Of a DNA stretch of 64,000 nucleotides, positions 41,505 to 50,882 are shown piece by piece; position 1 is the stretch's first letter, and each line of letters opens with the position of its first letter. Made by a program: the position numbers and the translations under genes. The stretch is from Pseudomonadota bacterium. GTDB lineage: Bacteria; Desulfobacterota; Binatia; Binatales; Binataceae. The stretch is taken from assembly GCA_021324855.1 (NCBI GenBank), contig JAJPIG010000031.1:1-64000 (forward strand). Direction: 5' to 3'. The notes beneath the pieces are model-generated. The model was not told where the DNA came from, searched no databases, and saw only the letters and a list, made by a program, of their open reading frames with translations.

Positions 41505-43568
41505 TCAGTACGCTCCGATATCATCGTTGCCGGGCGTAAGTCCGATCTCGCCTGCGCCAATCAGCGGGCTGATGGCCTGCAGGTGGAAATCCGGCGGATT
41601 GCCGGTCGCATTCACATAGTCGGGGTTGGCTCCGCCCAGATCGTGTGGGCCCTGAAAAAGACTTGAGCAGGTGCCCGCGCTTCCGCAGTCGTCGTTATAG
41701 TCCCACGTGACTATCCGGTTCGAGCACGAAGCCGAAGGCATATAGACGATATCCTGTCCGGTGTCAAAAATGTTATTGCGAATGTCCCAGGTGATCGGCT
41801 GGGTGCAGCCATCGCCGGTTACAACGGCCTCCTGGTCGGTTCGATAGTTAGTATTGTTGTACAGGTGGCAGGTGACGGTGTGGCCGGAGACGCCGCCGCC
41901 TTCGCACTCGAAGCCGCTATTCGCGGCGTAACAAAGATCTTCCATCCAGGTTACGTCTGCAGCGGGAATCTGAGTATTCTCGATGTAGAAGCAAGCTCCG
42001 TTGGCGCCGCCATAAGCAATGTTTCCGTCCACCACCGCGCCCACCACCGCTTTTACATCGATAGCATTATGATCCCAGGGGCCCACGACGGTGTTGCCAT
42101 GAATCCGCGGACTGCAGGTGTCGCCGTGGATCTGCACGCAATTGTGGCCGCCACATATGCTCACTTGATTGTCCAGGAAGCTGGTTCCATCGCAACTGTA
42201 GCTGTAGTCCAAAAACTCGAGCTGGTTGCGATATTCGCCGTCGTCGTACGGACCGCTGCCTCCGGCGTAAGCTCCCGGACCGGTGTTATGGATATTACAG
42301 TTTTGAACCGTCCAGCCCGGCATCGTTCCGCCCGACGAGTGGATACTCACTCCATTGTAAGTAAAATTGCGAATCTCGAACCCATCGACCGTGACATGCG
42401 AGCCGCTCGTGGCATGGAAACCGTATTCCGATGAGCTACCGCCATCAAACACGGGAAGTGCTCCGGAACCGTAATTGCCGAAAACAATTGGCGCCGTTGC
42501 GGTTCCGTTCAATCCGGTGAGTTCAAGCCCGCCGTTCCAGGTGTCGCCGCGCGCGAAGAGGATCGATGTGCCGGGCTTGATGCTGCCGATCATGCTCTGA
42601 ACCTTCGAGAGGCTTTTCCAGGCGGTGGCCGGAGTCGTTCCGTTGTTCGCATCCGAACCGTTGACCGAATCAACATAATACGCAACCCCATTCGGCGTAG
42701 GCGTGGCACTCGGAGTCGCCGTAGCGTCCGGCGTCGATGTTGCCGTTACGGTCGGGTCAACGGTTGCAGTGGGTGTGGCTGTCTTGGTGGGAACCATAGT
42801 CGCTGTGGCGGTCACGGTGATCGTCGGAGTTGCGGTTTTCGTTGGAGTCACTGTTGGAGTTGGAGTCCCAGCAAGCGTTGAAGTCGCTATCGGGGTAGGC
42901 GAAATAGAAGGGGTTGCGCTCGGTGTAGGGCTAGGTGTGATGGTCGGACTCGAAACACTATTTTCCACGTTTGTCGTGACCGAGCTTTGCCCCAATAGAG
43001 CGCCGCCAGATTTGTAGGCGTTGGCCGAGATCGTGTGTGCACCATTTGGTACGCTGGCCGAGTTCCAGGCGAAGGAATAGGGAGGCGAAGACGTCCAGTA
43101 GTTGCCATCGATGTAGACATTGATCCAGGCGACCGAACTATCGACCGAAGCTGCTACCGTGACGGTTCCCTGGACCGTGCTCCCGTTAGCTGGAGACGTG
43201 ATGACAACGGCTGCGTTCTGATGCTTCGCAACCTTTATTTGGACTTTCGAGCTGCCCAGGTACGCTCCATTTTCGGCGTACGCTTTTGCGGCAATGGTGT
43301 GAATTCCCTCGGACACATCGCTTGCGTTCCAGATGAAATTGCGCGGATGCTTTACGCGCGCGCGCCTGCCATCGATCACGAGATGTATTCGCGCGACGTC
43401 GGGCGAGGCTTTCAGAGCAACGACCACCGGTCCCGATACTATTGCGCCGTTTGTCGGATTGATGATTTCGACAGCCGCCGGCTGTGCAAGTGCTGCACCC
43501 TGAGCCAACATCCACAAAACGAGAATGTGGATGTAACGGAATACACCGAAGCCTCGACGCAGAGTCAT
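41505..43568 (-). CDS. Secreted Ig-like / beta-helix surface protein
   Basis: 687 aa from the ATG giving [10 protein letters not shown]. Signal peptide ([16 protein letters not shown]), two bacterial Ig-like domains (about 25-105 and 108-195; each with a PxNGxxVxGxVxV start and ...[10 protein letters not shown] or [10 protein letters not shown]), a Thr/Pro-rich linker of about 95 residues made of degenerate TPT repeats, then a right-handed parallel beta-helix (about 300-680) that starts [24 protein letters not shown]. Such modules occur in carbohydrate lyases, hydrolases and adhesins; no catalytic residues can be assigned. It converges on the tRNA genes, with 50 nt between. Confidence 0.8.
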   Translation of the reverse strand: MTLRRGFGVFRYIHILVLWMLAQGAALAQPAAVEIINPTNGAIVSGPVVVALKASPDVARIHLVIDGRRARVKHPRNFIWNASDVSEGIHTIAAKAYAENGAYLGSSKVQIKVAKHQNAAVVITSPANGSTVQGTVTVAASVDSSVAWINVYIDGNYWTSSPPYSFAWNSASVPNGAHTISANAYKSGGALLGQSSVTTNVENSVSSPTITPSPTPSATPSISPTPIATSTLAGTPTPTVTPTKTATPTITVTATATMVPTKTATPTATVDPTVTATSTPDATATPSATPTPNGVAYYVDSVNGSDANNGTTPATAWKSLSKVQSMIGSIKPGTSILFARGDTWNGGLELTGLNGTATAPIVFGNYGSGALPVFDGGSSSEYGFHATSGSHVTVDGFEIRNFTYNGVSIHSSGGTMPGWTVQNCNIHNTGPGAYAGGSGPYDDGEYRNQLEFLDYSYSCDGTSFLDNQVSICGGHNCVQIHGDTCSPRIHGNTVVGPWDHNAIDVKAVVGAVVDGNIAYGGANGACFYIENTQIPAADVTWMEDLCYAANSGFECEGGGVSGHTVTCHLYNNTNYRTDQEAVVTGDGCTQPITWDIRNNIFDTGQDIVYMPSASCSNRIVTWDYNDDCGSAGTCSSLFQGPHDLGGANPDYVNATGNPPDFHLQAISPLIGAGEIGLTPGNDDIGAY

Positions 43569-44079
43569 CTCCCAACCGCTCCTCTCCCACCGCGCAGACA
43601 ACGGCCGCGCCGGAAGGCATCAGATTCGTGAGTGCGATTTGGGTTGCCGCGCGTCCGCGCGACGGGATTTCAGGAGCTGAGTCGCAAGCCGGAATTGCAG
43701 GTTTGTGAGGTCAGGATTTCGCGTTGCCGATACGCCATGTATCGCCCCCTCATCATCCCCCCAGCAGCACACAGGCGGCGTCGGACAGCAAGACTAATGC
43801 CGCGTATACCCGAGTCGGTTAAGTTGGCTTATTTGTTCTCAATCGCGGCCCAACGCGGATGCCCGGCAAGCTGGACGTTGCAAGACCACCGTGGGAAGTG
43901 GCGAGGCAGCAACGAAGACTAATATTACGGCGAACTCGCGATTTGAATAGGAGACATCGATCTGGCTCTGAGGTCGATACACATCTTGTCTCGAAGGCCG
44001 TGCGTTGTTGCTTCGAATCGATGATAGCTTAATCACTCCCAAACGTGTAGAAATGAACCGTATCTCACCGAAGTAGGCG
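43569..44079. other. Long intergenic region in accessory block
   Basis: About 511 bp between divergently oriented genes. No supported gene, RNA or repeat seen; composition is more mixed than in the core genes. It should hold promoters for both neighbours. Confidence 0.4.
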
Positions 44080-44559
44080 GTGATTTTGGGTAGTCCTCGG
44101 GGCTGGTTTGCCAGGTGGGCTCAGGTTGGCGCCCAGGAGCGAGCGGCCGCGGGCTCAATCGCGCGACCGAGCGAAGAGGACACAGTATTCCCAATCTGCC
44201 CGGGCTGCGGGCTTCAGGCACATCTCCCGTTCGCGCATTTCTGCGATCAATGCGGCGCGCGTCTGTCCGGCGCCAAACCCGGACAACGTCTCAGACGTGC
44301 AAGAACTTGTCACGTCGCCATGCCATGGGCGGCATTATCATGCCCCGAGTGTGGCGAGCCCGCGCGCTTTAGCTTGAGCCGGGTATGCCCGCGTTGTAGC
44401 GCCTGGCTGGTAATGGTTCCACGGCTTTTGCACCCGAACCAATTGCGAGTTTATGTCGAGGGACCACGCGCCGCCCTCATCGACTTTATGGTCGAAGCCT
44501 TCTGGCTGATGATCAGTCTCGCCGCGCTTGCAAATTTTTGGATATTTCTCGAAGGGTGA
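44080..44559 (+). CDS. Double zinc-ribbon protein with C-terminal membrane helix
   Basis: 159 aa from a GTG. Cys pairs at CPGCG ... CDQCGARL and CPECGEP ... CPRCSAWL make two zinc ribbons; the C-terminal segment FMVEAFWLMISLAALANFWIFL is a membrane helix. The first 35 residues look unstructured and the start is uncertain. It resembles the zinc-ribbon protein at 40187-40885 in layout (ribbons then membrane), though not in detail. Confidence 0.62.
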   Translation: MILGSPRGWFARWAQVGAQERAAAGSIARPSEEDTVFPICPGCGLQAHLPFAHFCDQCGARLSGAKPGQRLRRARTCHVAMPWAALSCPECGEPARFSLSRVCPRCSAWLVMVPRLLHPNQLRVYVEGPRAALIDFMVEAFWLMISLAALANFWIFLEG

Positions 44560-44592
44560 TTCAGAAGACGTGCGGCTTGGAGGGCTCCGTCC

Positions 44593-45081
44593 ATGGCCCG
44601 TCTGTCCGTCCACGGTTCACCCGCAAAACGTTCGGTGATGCTTGCCATCGCTCTGACCATAGCGGCATGCGCCACGAACCGCCCTCCGCCGTCGTCTCGT
44701 GTCATCGAATCCCGGCGCGATCTAACGGGCGTTTGGGAAGGGCTCGCGGCCGACGATTGCAGCTTCCGCAGAATCGACAAAACTCAATGCACCGGAGTCT
44801 TTCAGATCACGTTAACCTTGATCGAACAAAACTCAAACCTGACCGGCTTCTATAAGTGTGCGGCGGGAACGATCGCATGCCAGCGCGAGGAAGAAAGCGG
44901 AACGATCAGTTGCGGCGAAATTACCGACCGTCGCCTCGCGTTCCGCATGACGTTGCCCGACGGTGGGAGCTGCATCTTTGAGGCGCGTCGGATGGGCGAG
45001 TCGATCGCAGGCGGTTACTTTTGCCTCGGTGGCGAAATCGTAATGGGGCGCGGCCGGTTTACCGTCCAGCGTTCCTATTGA
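44593..45081 (+). CDS. Putative lipoprotein
   Basis: 162 aa. Signal peptide of about 25 residues ending in the lipobox IAAC (C26), so lipid-anchored after cleavage by Lsp. The mature domain is beta-rich (LTGVWEGLAADDCSF ... GVFQITLTLIEQNSNLTGFYKC) with eight Cys after the lipobox Cys. No family recognised. It lies 33 nt after the zinc-ribbon gene. Confidence 0.68.
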   Translation: MARLSVHGSPAKRSVMLAIALTIAACATNRPPPSSRVIESRRDLTGVWEGLAADDCSFRRIDKTQCTGVFQITLTLIEQNSNLTGFYKCAAGTIACQREEESGTISCGEITDRRLAFRMTLPDGGSCIFEARRMGESIAGGYFCLGGEIVMGRGRFTVQRSY

Positions 45082-45093
45082 GATCACGAGGCA

Positions 45094-45142
45094 AGTGCAC
45101 GCAAAACTGGAACGTGCACTATCGTAGTCGATTTGCGATAGT
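45094..45142 (+). promoter_or_regulatory. Two adjacent inverted repeats upstream of MDR dehydrogenase
   Basis: An 8-bp perfect dyad (45094-45101 and 45113-45120) overlaps a 7-bp perfect dyad (45118-45124 and 45136-45142) in the 121-nt gap between the lipoprotein and dehydrogenase genes. They could be an operator pair or, since the arms share bases, alternative hairpins in the leader. Confidence 0.35.
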
Positions 45143-45202
45143 CGAGGCCGGGAACTACTCAGTTTCGTGAGGACTCTCTTCGATCGAAAGGCAGAATAGC
45201 GG

Positions 45203-46300
45203 ATGTTAATCAAAGCGGCGGTGGTTCGCAGCAAAGGAGGGCCGTTTCTGATCGAGGAGGTCGAACTCGACGAACCGCGCGATGACGAAATCCTGGTGAA
45301 GGTCGTCGCCGCCGGAATGTGCCATTCCGACCTCAACAGCCGGGATCAGAAGTATCCTCCCAGGCTGCCGGCGGTGTTCGGCCATGAGGGCGCCGGGGTC
45401 GTCGAACGCGTCGGGCGCAATGTCGGCGGATTCAGGCCCGGCGATCACGTGGTGATCACCTACAACACGTGCGAGCGATGCTTCTCGTGCGTGTCGGGTA
45501 AGCCGTGGGCTTGCGAACAACTGTTCGAGCTTCATTTCGGCGGCCGTGCGCCGGACGGCCGCATGACGATTCGCGATCGCAGCGGTCCCATCTCGTCTTC
45601 CTACTTCGGACAATCGTCGTTCGCGACCTACGCGCTCGCCTATGAGAACAACTGCGTCAAGGTCCCGGCCGATTTGCCGCTCGAGATTCTCGGCCCGCTC
45701 GGATGCGGGATCGAAACCGGCGCGGGCGCCGTGATTAACGCGATGCAGATGCCGGTGGCCGAAACGATCGTGATCTTCGGCGCTGGTTCGGTCGGACTCA
45801 GCGCCGTGATGGGCGCGGTGATCGCCGGCGCCACCCGTATCATCGCGGTCGATGTCAGGAGTAATCGCCTTGAACTGGCCGGCGAACTCGGCGCAACCGA
45901 CCTCGTCGATGCGTCGAAGGTCGAACCGCTTGAGGAGATTCGACGCCTTACCGAAGGCGGCGTGCGCTATGTGATCGAGGCCAGCGGTTCGCCCAGCTCG
46001 CTGAGCTGCGGAATCAAGCTGCTCAGGACGGGCGGCGTGCTGGGCCTGATCGGCGCGCCACCGATCGGAACCGAAATCCCGCTCGACGTGAATTTCATGA
46101 TCTTCAACCGCACGATTCGCGGCATCGTTCAGGGCTACAGCGATCGCCAGACCTTCATTCCGCGCCTGATCGACCTCTATCGCAAGGGGCGCTTCCCGTT
46201 CGACAAGCTGATTCGCTATTACGATTTCAACGACATCAACCAGGCGGCGCTCGATTCCGATGCCGGCCTCACGATCAAGCCAGTGGTGCGGATGATCTGA
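45203..46300 (+). CDS. Zinc-dependent MDR alcohol dehydrogenase
   Basis: 365 aa. Catalytic zinc ligands C40 (GMCHSD), H61-E62 (FGHEG) and C168 (GPLGCGIETG); structural zinc C90, C93, C96, C104 (TCERCFSCVSGKPWAC). Rossmann GAGSVGLSAVMGA near 193-205. Resembles the aryl-alcohol (XylB-type) and formaldehyde-type class III branch of MDR enzymes; the exact alcohol is unknown. It is followed by an LLM monooxygenase gene in the same direction. Confidence 0.9.
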   Translation: MLIKAAVVRSKGGPFLIEEVELDEPRDDEILVKVVAAGMCHSDLNSRDQKYPPRLPAVFGHEGAGVVERVGRNVGGFRPGDHVVITYNTCERCFSCVSGKPWACEQLFELHFGGRAPDGRMTIRDRSGPISSSYFGQSSFATYALAYENNCVKVPADLPLEILGPLGCGIETGAGAVINAMQMPVAETIVIFGAGSVGLSAVMGAVIAGATRIIAVDVRSNRLELAGELGATDLVDASKVEPLEEIRRLTEGGVRYVIEASGSPSSLSCGIKLLRTGGVLGLIGAPPIGTEIPLDVNFMIFNRTIRGIVQGYSDRQTFIPRLIDLYRKGRFPFDKLIRYYDFNDINQAALDSDAGLTIKPVVRMI

Positions 46301-46369
46301 GCCGTTGGCATTGCCGCTAAATTGGACTACCAGTTTGAGCGCGGAGGTCTTCTCACGACGGATCGTGGC

Positions 46370-47476
46370 ATGGGAATGCTGAACGCCAACGCGCTGAAGA
46401 TCGCAATTTTCGGCAGCAACTGCTCGGGCGGACTCGCATTAACCACTGTTCCCGAGCGCTGGCGCGCGACCTGGGAGGAGAACGTCGAACTCGCGAAGCT
46501 CGCCGATCGCTCCGGGCTTGAAGCGATGGTGCCGGTTGGCCGCTGGAAAGGCTTCGGCGGCGAGACCGATTTCGGCGGCGTTTCTTTCGAGACCATCACA
46601 TGGGCTTGCGGCCTGCTGAGCGAGACCACGCAGATAAGCGTGTTCGGCACGGTCCACGCACCGCTGTTTCATCCGATCCTGGCCGCGAAGCAAATCGTCA
46701 CCGCGGACCATATCGGACGCGGGCGGTTCGGCCTCAACATCGTGTGCGGTTGGAACGTCGATGAATTCGAAATGTTCGGCGTCGCGCCGCTGCCGGATCG
46801 CCGCTATGACTACGGCCAGGAATGGTGGGATGTCGTCCGGCGCATCTGGAGCGCGGACGCGGCGTTCGATTTCGACGGCGAATTTTTCAGGTTGAAAAAG
46901 GTTCGCAGCCAGCCGCGCCCGCGGCAGGGCGACCGCGTGATGATGATGAACGCGGGGTCGTCACCCGCAGGCCGGCAATTCGCGATCCGCAACTCGGACT
47001 TTCATTTCGACGTGTGCCGCAGCCTCGATGGCGTTGCTGAGCGGGTCAGGGAAACCAAGCGGATGGCCCGCGAGCATGGCCACGACATCCAGGTGTTCAC
47101 GCCGGCGTATGTCGTGTGCCGCTCAACTCAGCGCGAAGCCGAGGATTACTTCCAATACTTCGCCGTTGACCACGCCGATGAAGAAGCTCTCGATCACATG
47201 GTCGGGATGGGCGCAGCGACGCACGAATCGATGTCAACGGAGTTTTTGCGCCAATTCAGGGCGAATGCCGCGGCCGGTTATGGCGGCAATATCGGCATGG
47301 TCGGCGATCCGGATCGCGTCGCGCGCGAGATGATCGCAGCTCACGACGCGGGTTTCGACGGTCTCGCGATCGGTTTCGTCAACTATCTTGCCGAGCTGCC
47401 GTTCTTTCTCGATGAAGTGCTCCCGCGGCTCGAGCGAGTCGGTCTGCGGCAGCCCGTTGCGAGTGATGCGCCCTGA
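46370..47476 (+). CDS. LLM-class flavin-dependent monooxygenase, RutA/SfnG-like
   Basis: 368 aa from the first plausible ATG (an in-frame TTG at 46322 would add 16 residues). FMNH2-dependent group by pattern: IAIFGSNCSGGLALTTVPERW, WEENVELAKLADRSGLEAMVPVGRWKGFGG, HPILAAKQIVTADHIGRGRFGLNIVCGWN, and GQEWWDVVRRIW. This group includes RutA (pyrimidine ring opening) and sulfone monooxygenases, which cleave C-N or C-S bonds. It is encoded 69 nt after the dehydrogenase, so both may act on one compound. Confidence 0.87.
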   Translation: MGMLNANALKIAIFGSNCSGGLALTTVPERWRATWEENVELAKLADRSGLEAMVPVGRWKGFGGETDFGGVSFETITWACGLLSETTQISVFGTVHAPLFHPILAAKQIVTADHIGRGRFGLNIVCGWNVDEFEMFGVAPLPDRRYDYGQEWWDVVRRIWSADAAFDFDGEFFRLKKVRSQPRPRQGDRVMMMNAGSSPAGRQFAIRNSDFHFDVCRSLDGVAERVRETKRMAREHGHDIQVFTPAYVVCRSTQREAEDYFQYFAVDHADEEALDHMVGMGAATHESMSTEFLRQFRANAAAGYGGNIGMVGDPDRVAREMIAAHDAGFDGLAIGFVNYLAELPFFLDEVLPRLERVGLRQPVASDAP

Positions 47477-47496
47477 CGTGGTGGGTAGGTCGCGGC

Positions 47497-48720
47497 CTAA
47501 GCGTTGCTGTCGAACAGCGAGCGGCCGTGCTTGATCGCGAGCAGCGCCGGGCGCGCCACGTAGTAAAGCGGATATAGCGGGCGCGGCAGCTTCAGCAGGG
47601 CGGCGTCACTCAATCTCGGCCGGAACAGACGCCTGGAGAGATAGCGCGCGCGTCCGCGCCGCGTGTCAATCGAGCGCATCGCGATCGCCCATTCACTGAA
47701 CATTGTCTCGTCGCGGATTTCGAAGATCCGGCGCCGGACATCGCGGGAGATTTCGGCGACGCGCGGCTCGCAAGCTGCGCGCTCACGCAGGACGGCCGGA
47801 ACGTCCGCGCCGAGCATCGAAGCGGCAAGCGCAACTCCGGTCAGCAGCATCGTGCGGCAACCGATGGCGTCCGCCTGCCGCAGCATCGCTTCGCAGTCGG
47901 CCGGCTTCGCCACTGCGAGTTGGTAAGCGAAATCGCAGACGTACAACAGACGCCCCCAACCGTGCTTCGCGCCATGGCTCGCCAAAAACAGGACCGAGTC
48001 AGTGGCGCCCAGGGTCATCACGCGCGCGCCGCAGAGATCGATCTCGACCGCGCTGCGAAAGGCCTGCTCATTATCCGGCGCGAACGGAAAGTAGTCGGGT
48101 GCGAGCTGCCAATGGAGATCGACAACGACGTCGCGGCCGGCGAGATCGATCGAGGTATCGGGAAAAAAGTCGCTTGTGAAGGCGGCAAGGCCCCAGTTCC
48201 TGCTTACAATTCCGAGTCGTGCGAGCGTTTCGATGGCGCGCACCACGTCGTTGCGCGGCACCAGCAAATCGAGATCGGCGAAAGCGCGAAGGTTCAGATC
48301 GCAATAGGCGGCCGCGGCGAGTACCGCACCCTTTATCGCGATGCACGGGATCGACACGCGCCGCAGCCCGGCGACAATCTCGATCAGCCGCTGGGCCAGA
48401 TGCCGACTGCGGAGCGCGCTTGCTTCGGCGATGAGCGTCGCTTTGCGCGCGACCTCCTCGGGCAGTATTGCACGGCAATCGTCATCGAGCAGCCGCGACG
48501 CGGCCAGCGGCGCGACGTTGTTCCGCGCGGCGAGCTGGAAAACATACTGCCAATCGATCCCACCACCGAGGAGCCGTCGGATACCGGCTCGGTGTCCCTC
48601 GCTCTGCTGCACGGCACTGCAGAGCAAAATCAGATCGCTTTCGCGCCTGCGGCTTCCGGCGATCTCGTCGCTCACTGTGGCATCGAGCAGCCGCCCGCTG
48701 ATTTGCGGCGAACTCGCCAA
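47497..48720 (-). CDS. Nucleotidyltransferase-fold family protein (NTP_transf_5 type)
   Basis: 407 aa. Central segment IPCIAIKGAVLAAAAYCDLNLRAFADLDLLVP (about 127-158) carries the KG and DLDLLV signature of this family, followed by DLHWQLAPDYFPF and LGATDSVLFLASHGAKHGWGRLLYVCDFAYQL. Members occur beside polysaccharide and peptide-modification genes, but their reaction is unknown. The start is a TTG with a poor ribosome-binding site; a GTG about 45 nt in is an alternative. Confidence 0.72.
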   Translation of the reverse strand: MASSPQISGRLLDATVSDEIAGSRRRESDLILLCSAVQQSEGHRAGIRRLLGGGIDWQYVFQLAARNNVAPLAASRLLDDDCRAILPEEVARKATLIAEASALRSRHLAQRLIEIVAGLRRVSIPCIAIKGAVLAAAAYCDLNLRAFADLDLLVPRNDVVRAIETLARLGIVSRNWGLAAFTSDFFPDTSIDLAGRDVVVDLHWQLAPDYFPFAPDNEQAFRSAVEIDLCGARVMTLGATDSVLFLASHGAKHGWGRLLYVCDFAYQLAVAKPADCEAMLRQADAIGCRTMLLTGVALAASMLGADVPAVLRERAACEPRVAEISRDVRRRIFEIRDETMFSEWAIAMRSIDTRRGRARYLSRRLFRPRLSDAALLKLPRPLYPLYYVARPALLAIKHGRSLFDSNA

Positions 48721-48729
48721 AGCGGTGGG

Positions 48730-49872
48730 TTACCAGAGCCGCTCTGATGCGATGCGCGCGCCTTCGGCCAGCGACTGAAGTTTGAGCCACGCGACGTCCG
48801 GATCGACGCCGGAGGAGCCGACGAAGGTTGCGAATCCGCAATCGGTGCCGGCGATCACGTTCTCCTTGCCGACGACCTTCGCGAAGCGCTCGATCCGCTG
48901 CGCGACCAGTCGCGGATGCTCGACGTGGTTGGTCGCCGTATCGATCACGCCGGGGATGATCGCCTTGCCGGCCGGCAGCCGGGGCTTCTCCCAGATTTCC
49001 CATTCGTGCTCATGCCGTGGATTGGCGCCCTCGAAGTAGATGAAAGCGGCGTTGGTCTTGAGCACCGGCTCGATGATCTCCTGCAGTTCCACGTCCTTGT
49101 GATGCGGGCCTACGTAGTTGCCCCAGCAGAGATGGAGCCGCATCTTCTCCGCCGGCAGGCCGCGCGTCGCATGATTCATCGCCTCGATCGCGAGCGGCAC
49201 GTAACGCTTCAGATCGAGCGGTCCCTTGCCGTCGGTGAACGCATGCGCGCGCATCGCGAGATCCGGCGAATCGAGCTGCAGGTTGAAGCCTGCAGCGATG
49301 ATGCTTTCGTACTCGAATCGCAGCGCTTCACCGGCGGCTGCGAGGTACTTTTCGAGCGAAGGGTAGTATCGATTGGGAAAATTGAACGCGACCTGTCCCG
49401 GTGTAACGGCGCAGATGAACGCCTCGTCGGGACTCTTACTGCCGAGCGCTGCCTTGAGATTCTCGATGTCGGTCTGGACCGCGGTTCGATCGCGCACTTC
49501 GATCGGCCCGATGACGATTGGCATGATGATGTGCTGACCGCCTTCGTCGCCGAAGTGCTTCTGCGCAAGCTCGGGAACGGCTGCCAGATCGGTCGCGACG
49601 AACTGCGCGCGCTCCGTCCCAAAGCCGGTGAAGCGCTGGATGATATAGTTGCTGAAGCCAGGCTTGCTCATCTCGCCGTCGCTGACGACGTCGATTCCAG
49701 CCTCGCGCTGCCTGCGCACCATCTCGGCGACGGTTTCCCTGATGCGCGCCTTGAGCCGCGTTTCGTCCACCGGCTTGCCATCGAGCTTGTCGTACATCAT
49801 GCGAGCGAGGTCGTTGGGCCGTGGCAAACTGCCGGCATGAGTGGTCAGGATTTTATCGATGCTGCGCTTCAT
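48730..49872 (-). CDS. Cobalamin-independent methionine synthase (MetE C-terminal) family protein
   Basis: 380 aa, a stand-alone catalytic domain. Zinc ligands as in MetE are present: H247 and C249 (RLHLCWGNY), E281 (IYFEGANP) and C345 (GTDCGFATF). Substrate-side motifs HAGSLPRP and DVVSDGEM are at the N-terminus. Full MetE has two domains and about 750 aa, so this is one of the shorter homologues whose methyl donor and acceptor are often unknown. ATG with GGAG six bases upstream. It is transcribed with the nucleotidyltransferase-fold gene. Confidence 0.88.
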   Translation of the reverse strand: MKRSIDKILTTHAGSLPRPNDLARMMYDKLDGKPVDETRLKARIRETVAEMVRRQREAGIDVVSDGEMSKPGFSNYIIQRFTGFGTERAQFVATDLAAVPELAQKHFGDEGGQHIIMPIVIGPIEVRDRTAVQTDIENLKAALGSKSPDEAFICAVTPGQVAFNFPNRYYPSLEKYLAAAGEALRFEYESIIAAGFNLQLDSPDLAMRAHAFTDGKGPLDLKRYVPLAIEAMNHATRGLPAEKMRLHLCWGNYVGPHHKDVELQEIIEPVLKTNAAFIYFEGANPRHEHEWEIWEKPRLPAGKAIIPGVIDTATNHVEHPRLVAQRIERFAKVVGKENVIAGTDCGFATFVGSSGVDPDVAWLKLQSLAEGARIASERLW

Positions 49873-50027
49873 CGAAATCTCCGGGTCGAACGGTCTGAAC
49901 CCTTCACGCCTGTAACACTTTGGGAAGCCCCGGCGCAAATTCGTAGCGAAGATCGGCAAACGGTTGTGGCTTTGCCGCCGATGTGCGAGAGAGGAATAGC
50001 GTTCATCACTTCGGAAGGAGTGTTACC

Positions 50028-50873
50028 ATGGCGGAGCGACCGTTGGACGGAAAGGTGGCGATCGTCACCGGCGCGGCGAGCGCGATGGGTCTCGGCCGAG
50101 CCATCGCGCTGGCGTTTGCGGAAGCCGGCGCGCGCGTTGCGATGGTCGATGTCGACCGCGCTCGTCTGGAAGAGCGACTCTCCGAGATCCGCGCGGGTGC
50201 GGGCCCGGAATGCGCGATCCCGATCGTCGCGGACATCGGCGATCCCGCCGCGGCGGATGCCGTAGTGAAGGAGACGATCGCGAAATTGGGCGGCCTGCAT
50301 ATCGTCGTGAACAACGCCGGCCTGCATCATGGCCGCATCATGGGACGTCCGACGTTGGATATCGACTTTTGGGACATTTCGCCGGAACTATGGACGCGGA
50401 TAATCACGGTCAACCTGAGTGGACCGTTTTTCCTGGCGCGGGCGGCCGTCGGTCATCTGCGTGCGCAGAAGTGGGGGCGGATTATTGGGGTCACCACCAG
50501 CCTCGACACGATGTATCGTAAAGGCGGCTCGCCGTATGGTCCGTCAAAAGCGGCGCACGAGGCGTTCATCGCCACGATCGCGCAGGATCTTGAAGGCAGC
50601 GGGGTGACCGCCAACGTACTGGTTCCGGGCGGCGCCGCGAATACGAATCTGATTCCGGACGGGGCGTTCGATCGATCGAAGCTGATCCAGCCGGAAGTGA
50701 TGCGCGTTCCAGCGGTATGGCTCGCGTCGTCGGCCTCCGATGGATTCAACGGTCGGCGGCTTATCGCTTACCATTGGGACGAGCGGCTCCCGCTCAAGGA
50801 ACGCCTCGCCAAAGCGGTTGCGCCGGCGGCGTGGCCACAGCTCGGCGCGCAGGCCGTGCTGCCCAAGGCCTGA
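50028..50873 (+). CDS. Short-chain dehydrogenase/reductase
   Basis: 281 aa. NAD(P)-binding VTGAASAMGLGRAIALAFAEAG, DVD acidic residue after the second strand (suggesting NAD), VNNAGLHHG, and active-site SLDTMYRKGGSPYGPSK (Y-x-x-x-K) with a Ser upstream. The C-terminal 60 residues (NGRRLIAYHWDERLPLKERL) are longer than in classical SDRs. AAGGAG eight bases before ATG. Substrate unknown. Confidence 0.9.
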   Translation: MAERPLDGKVAIVTGAASAMGLGRAIALAFAEAGARVAMVDVDRARLEERLSEIRAGAGPECAIPIVADIGDPAAADAVVKETIAKLGGLHIVVNNAGLHHGRIMGRPTLDIDFWDISPELWTRIITVNLSGPFFLARAAVGHLRAQKWGRIIGVTTSLDTMYRKGGSPYGPSKAAHEAFIATIAQDLEGSGVTANVLVPGGAANTNLIPDGAFDRSKLIQPEVMRVPAVWLASSASDGFNGRRLIAYHWDERLPLKERLAKAVAPAAWPQLGAQAVLPKA

Positions 50874-50882
50874 GAGCTGCGC

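Noticed and set aside
48916-50265. Open frame of 449 codons on the plus strand opposite the MetE-like gene
   Set aside because: It is antisense to a gene with all zinc ligands and crosses into the SDR gene in the wrong frame; no domain is visible.
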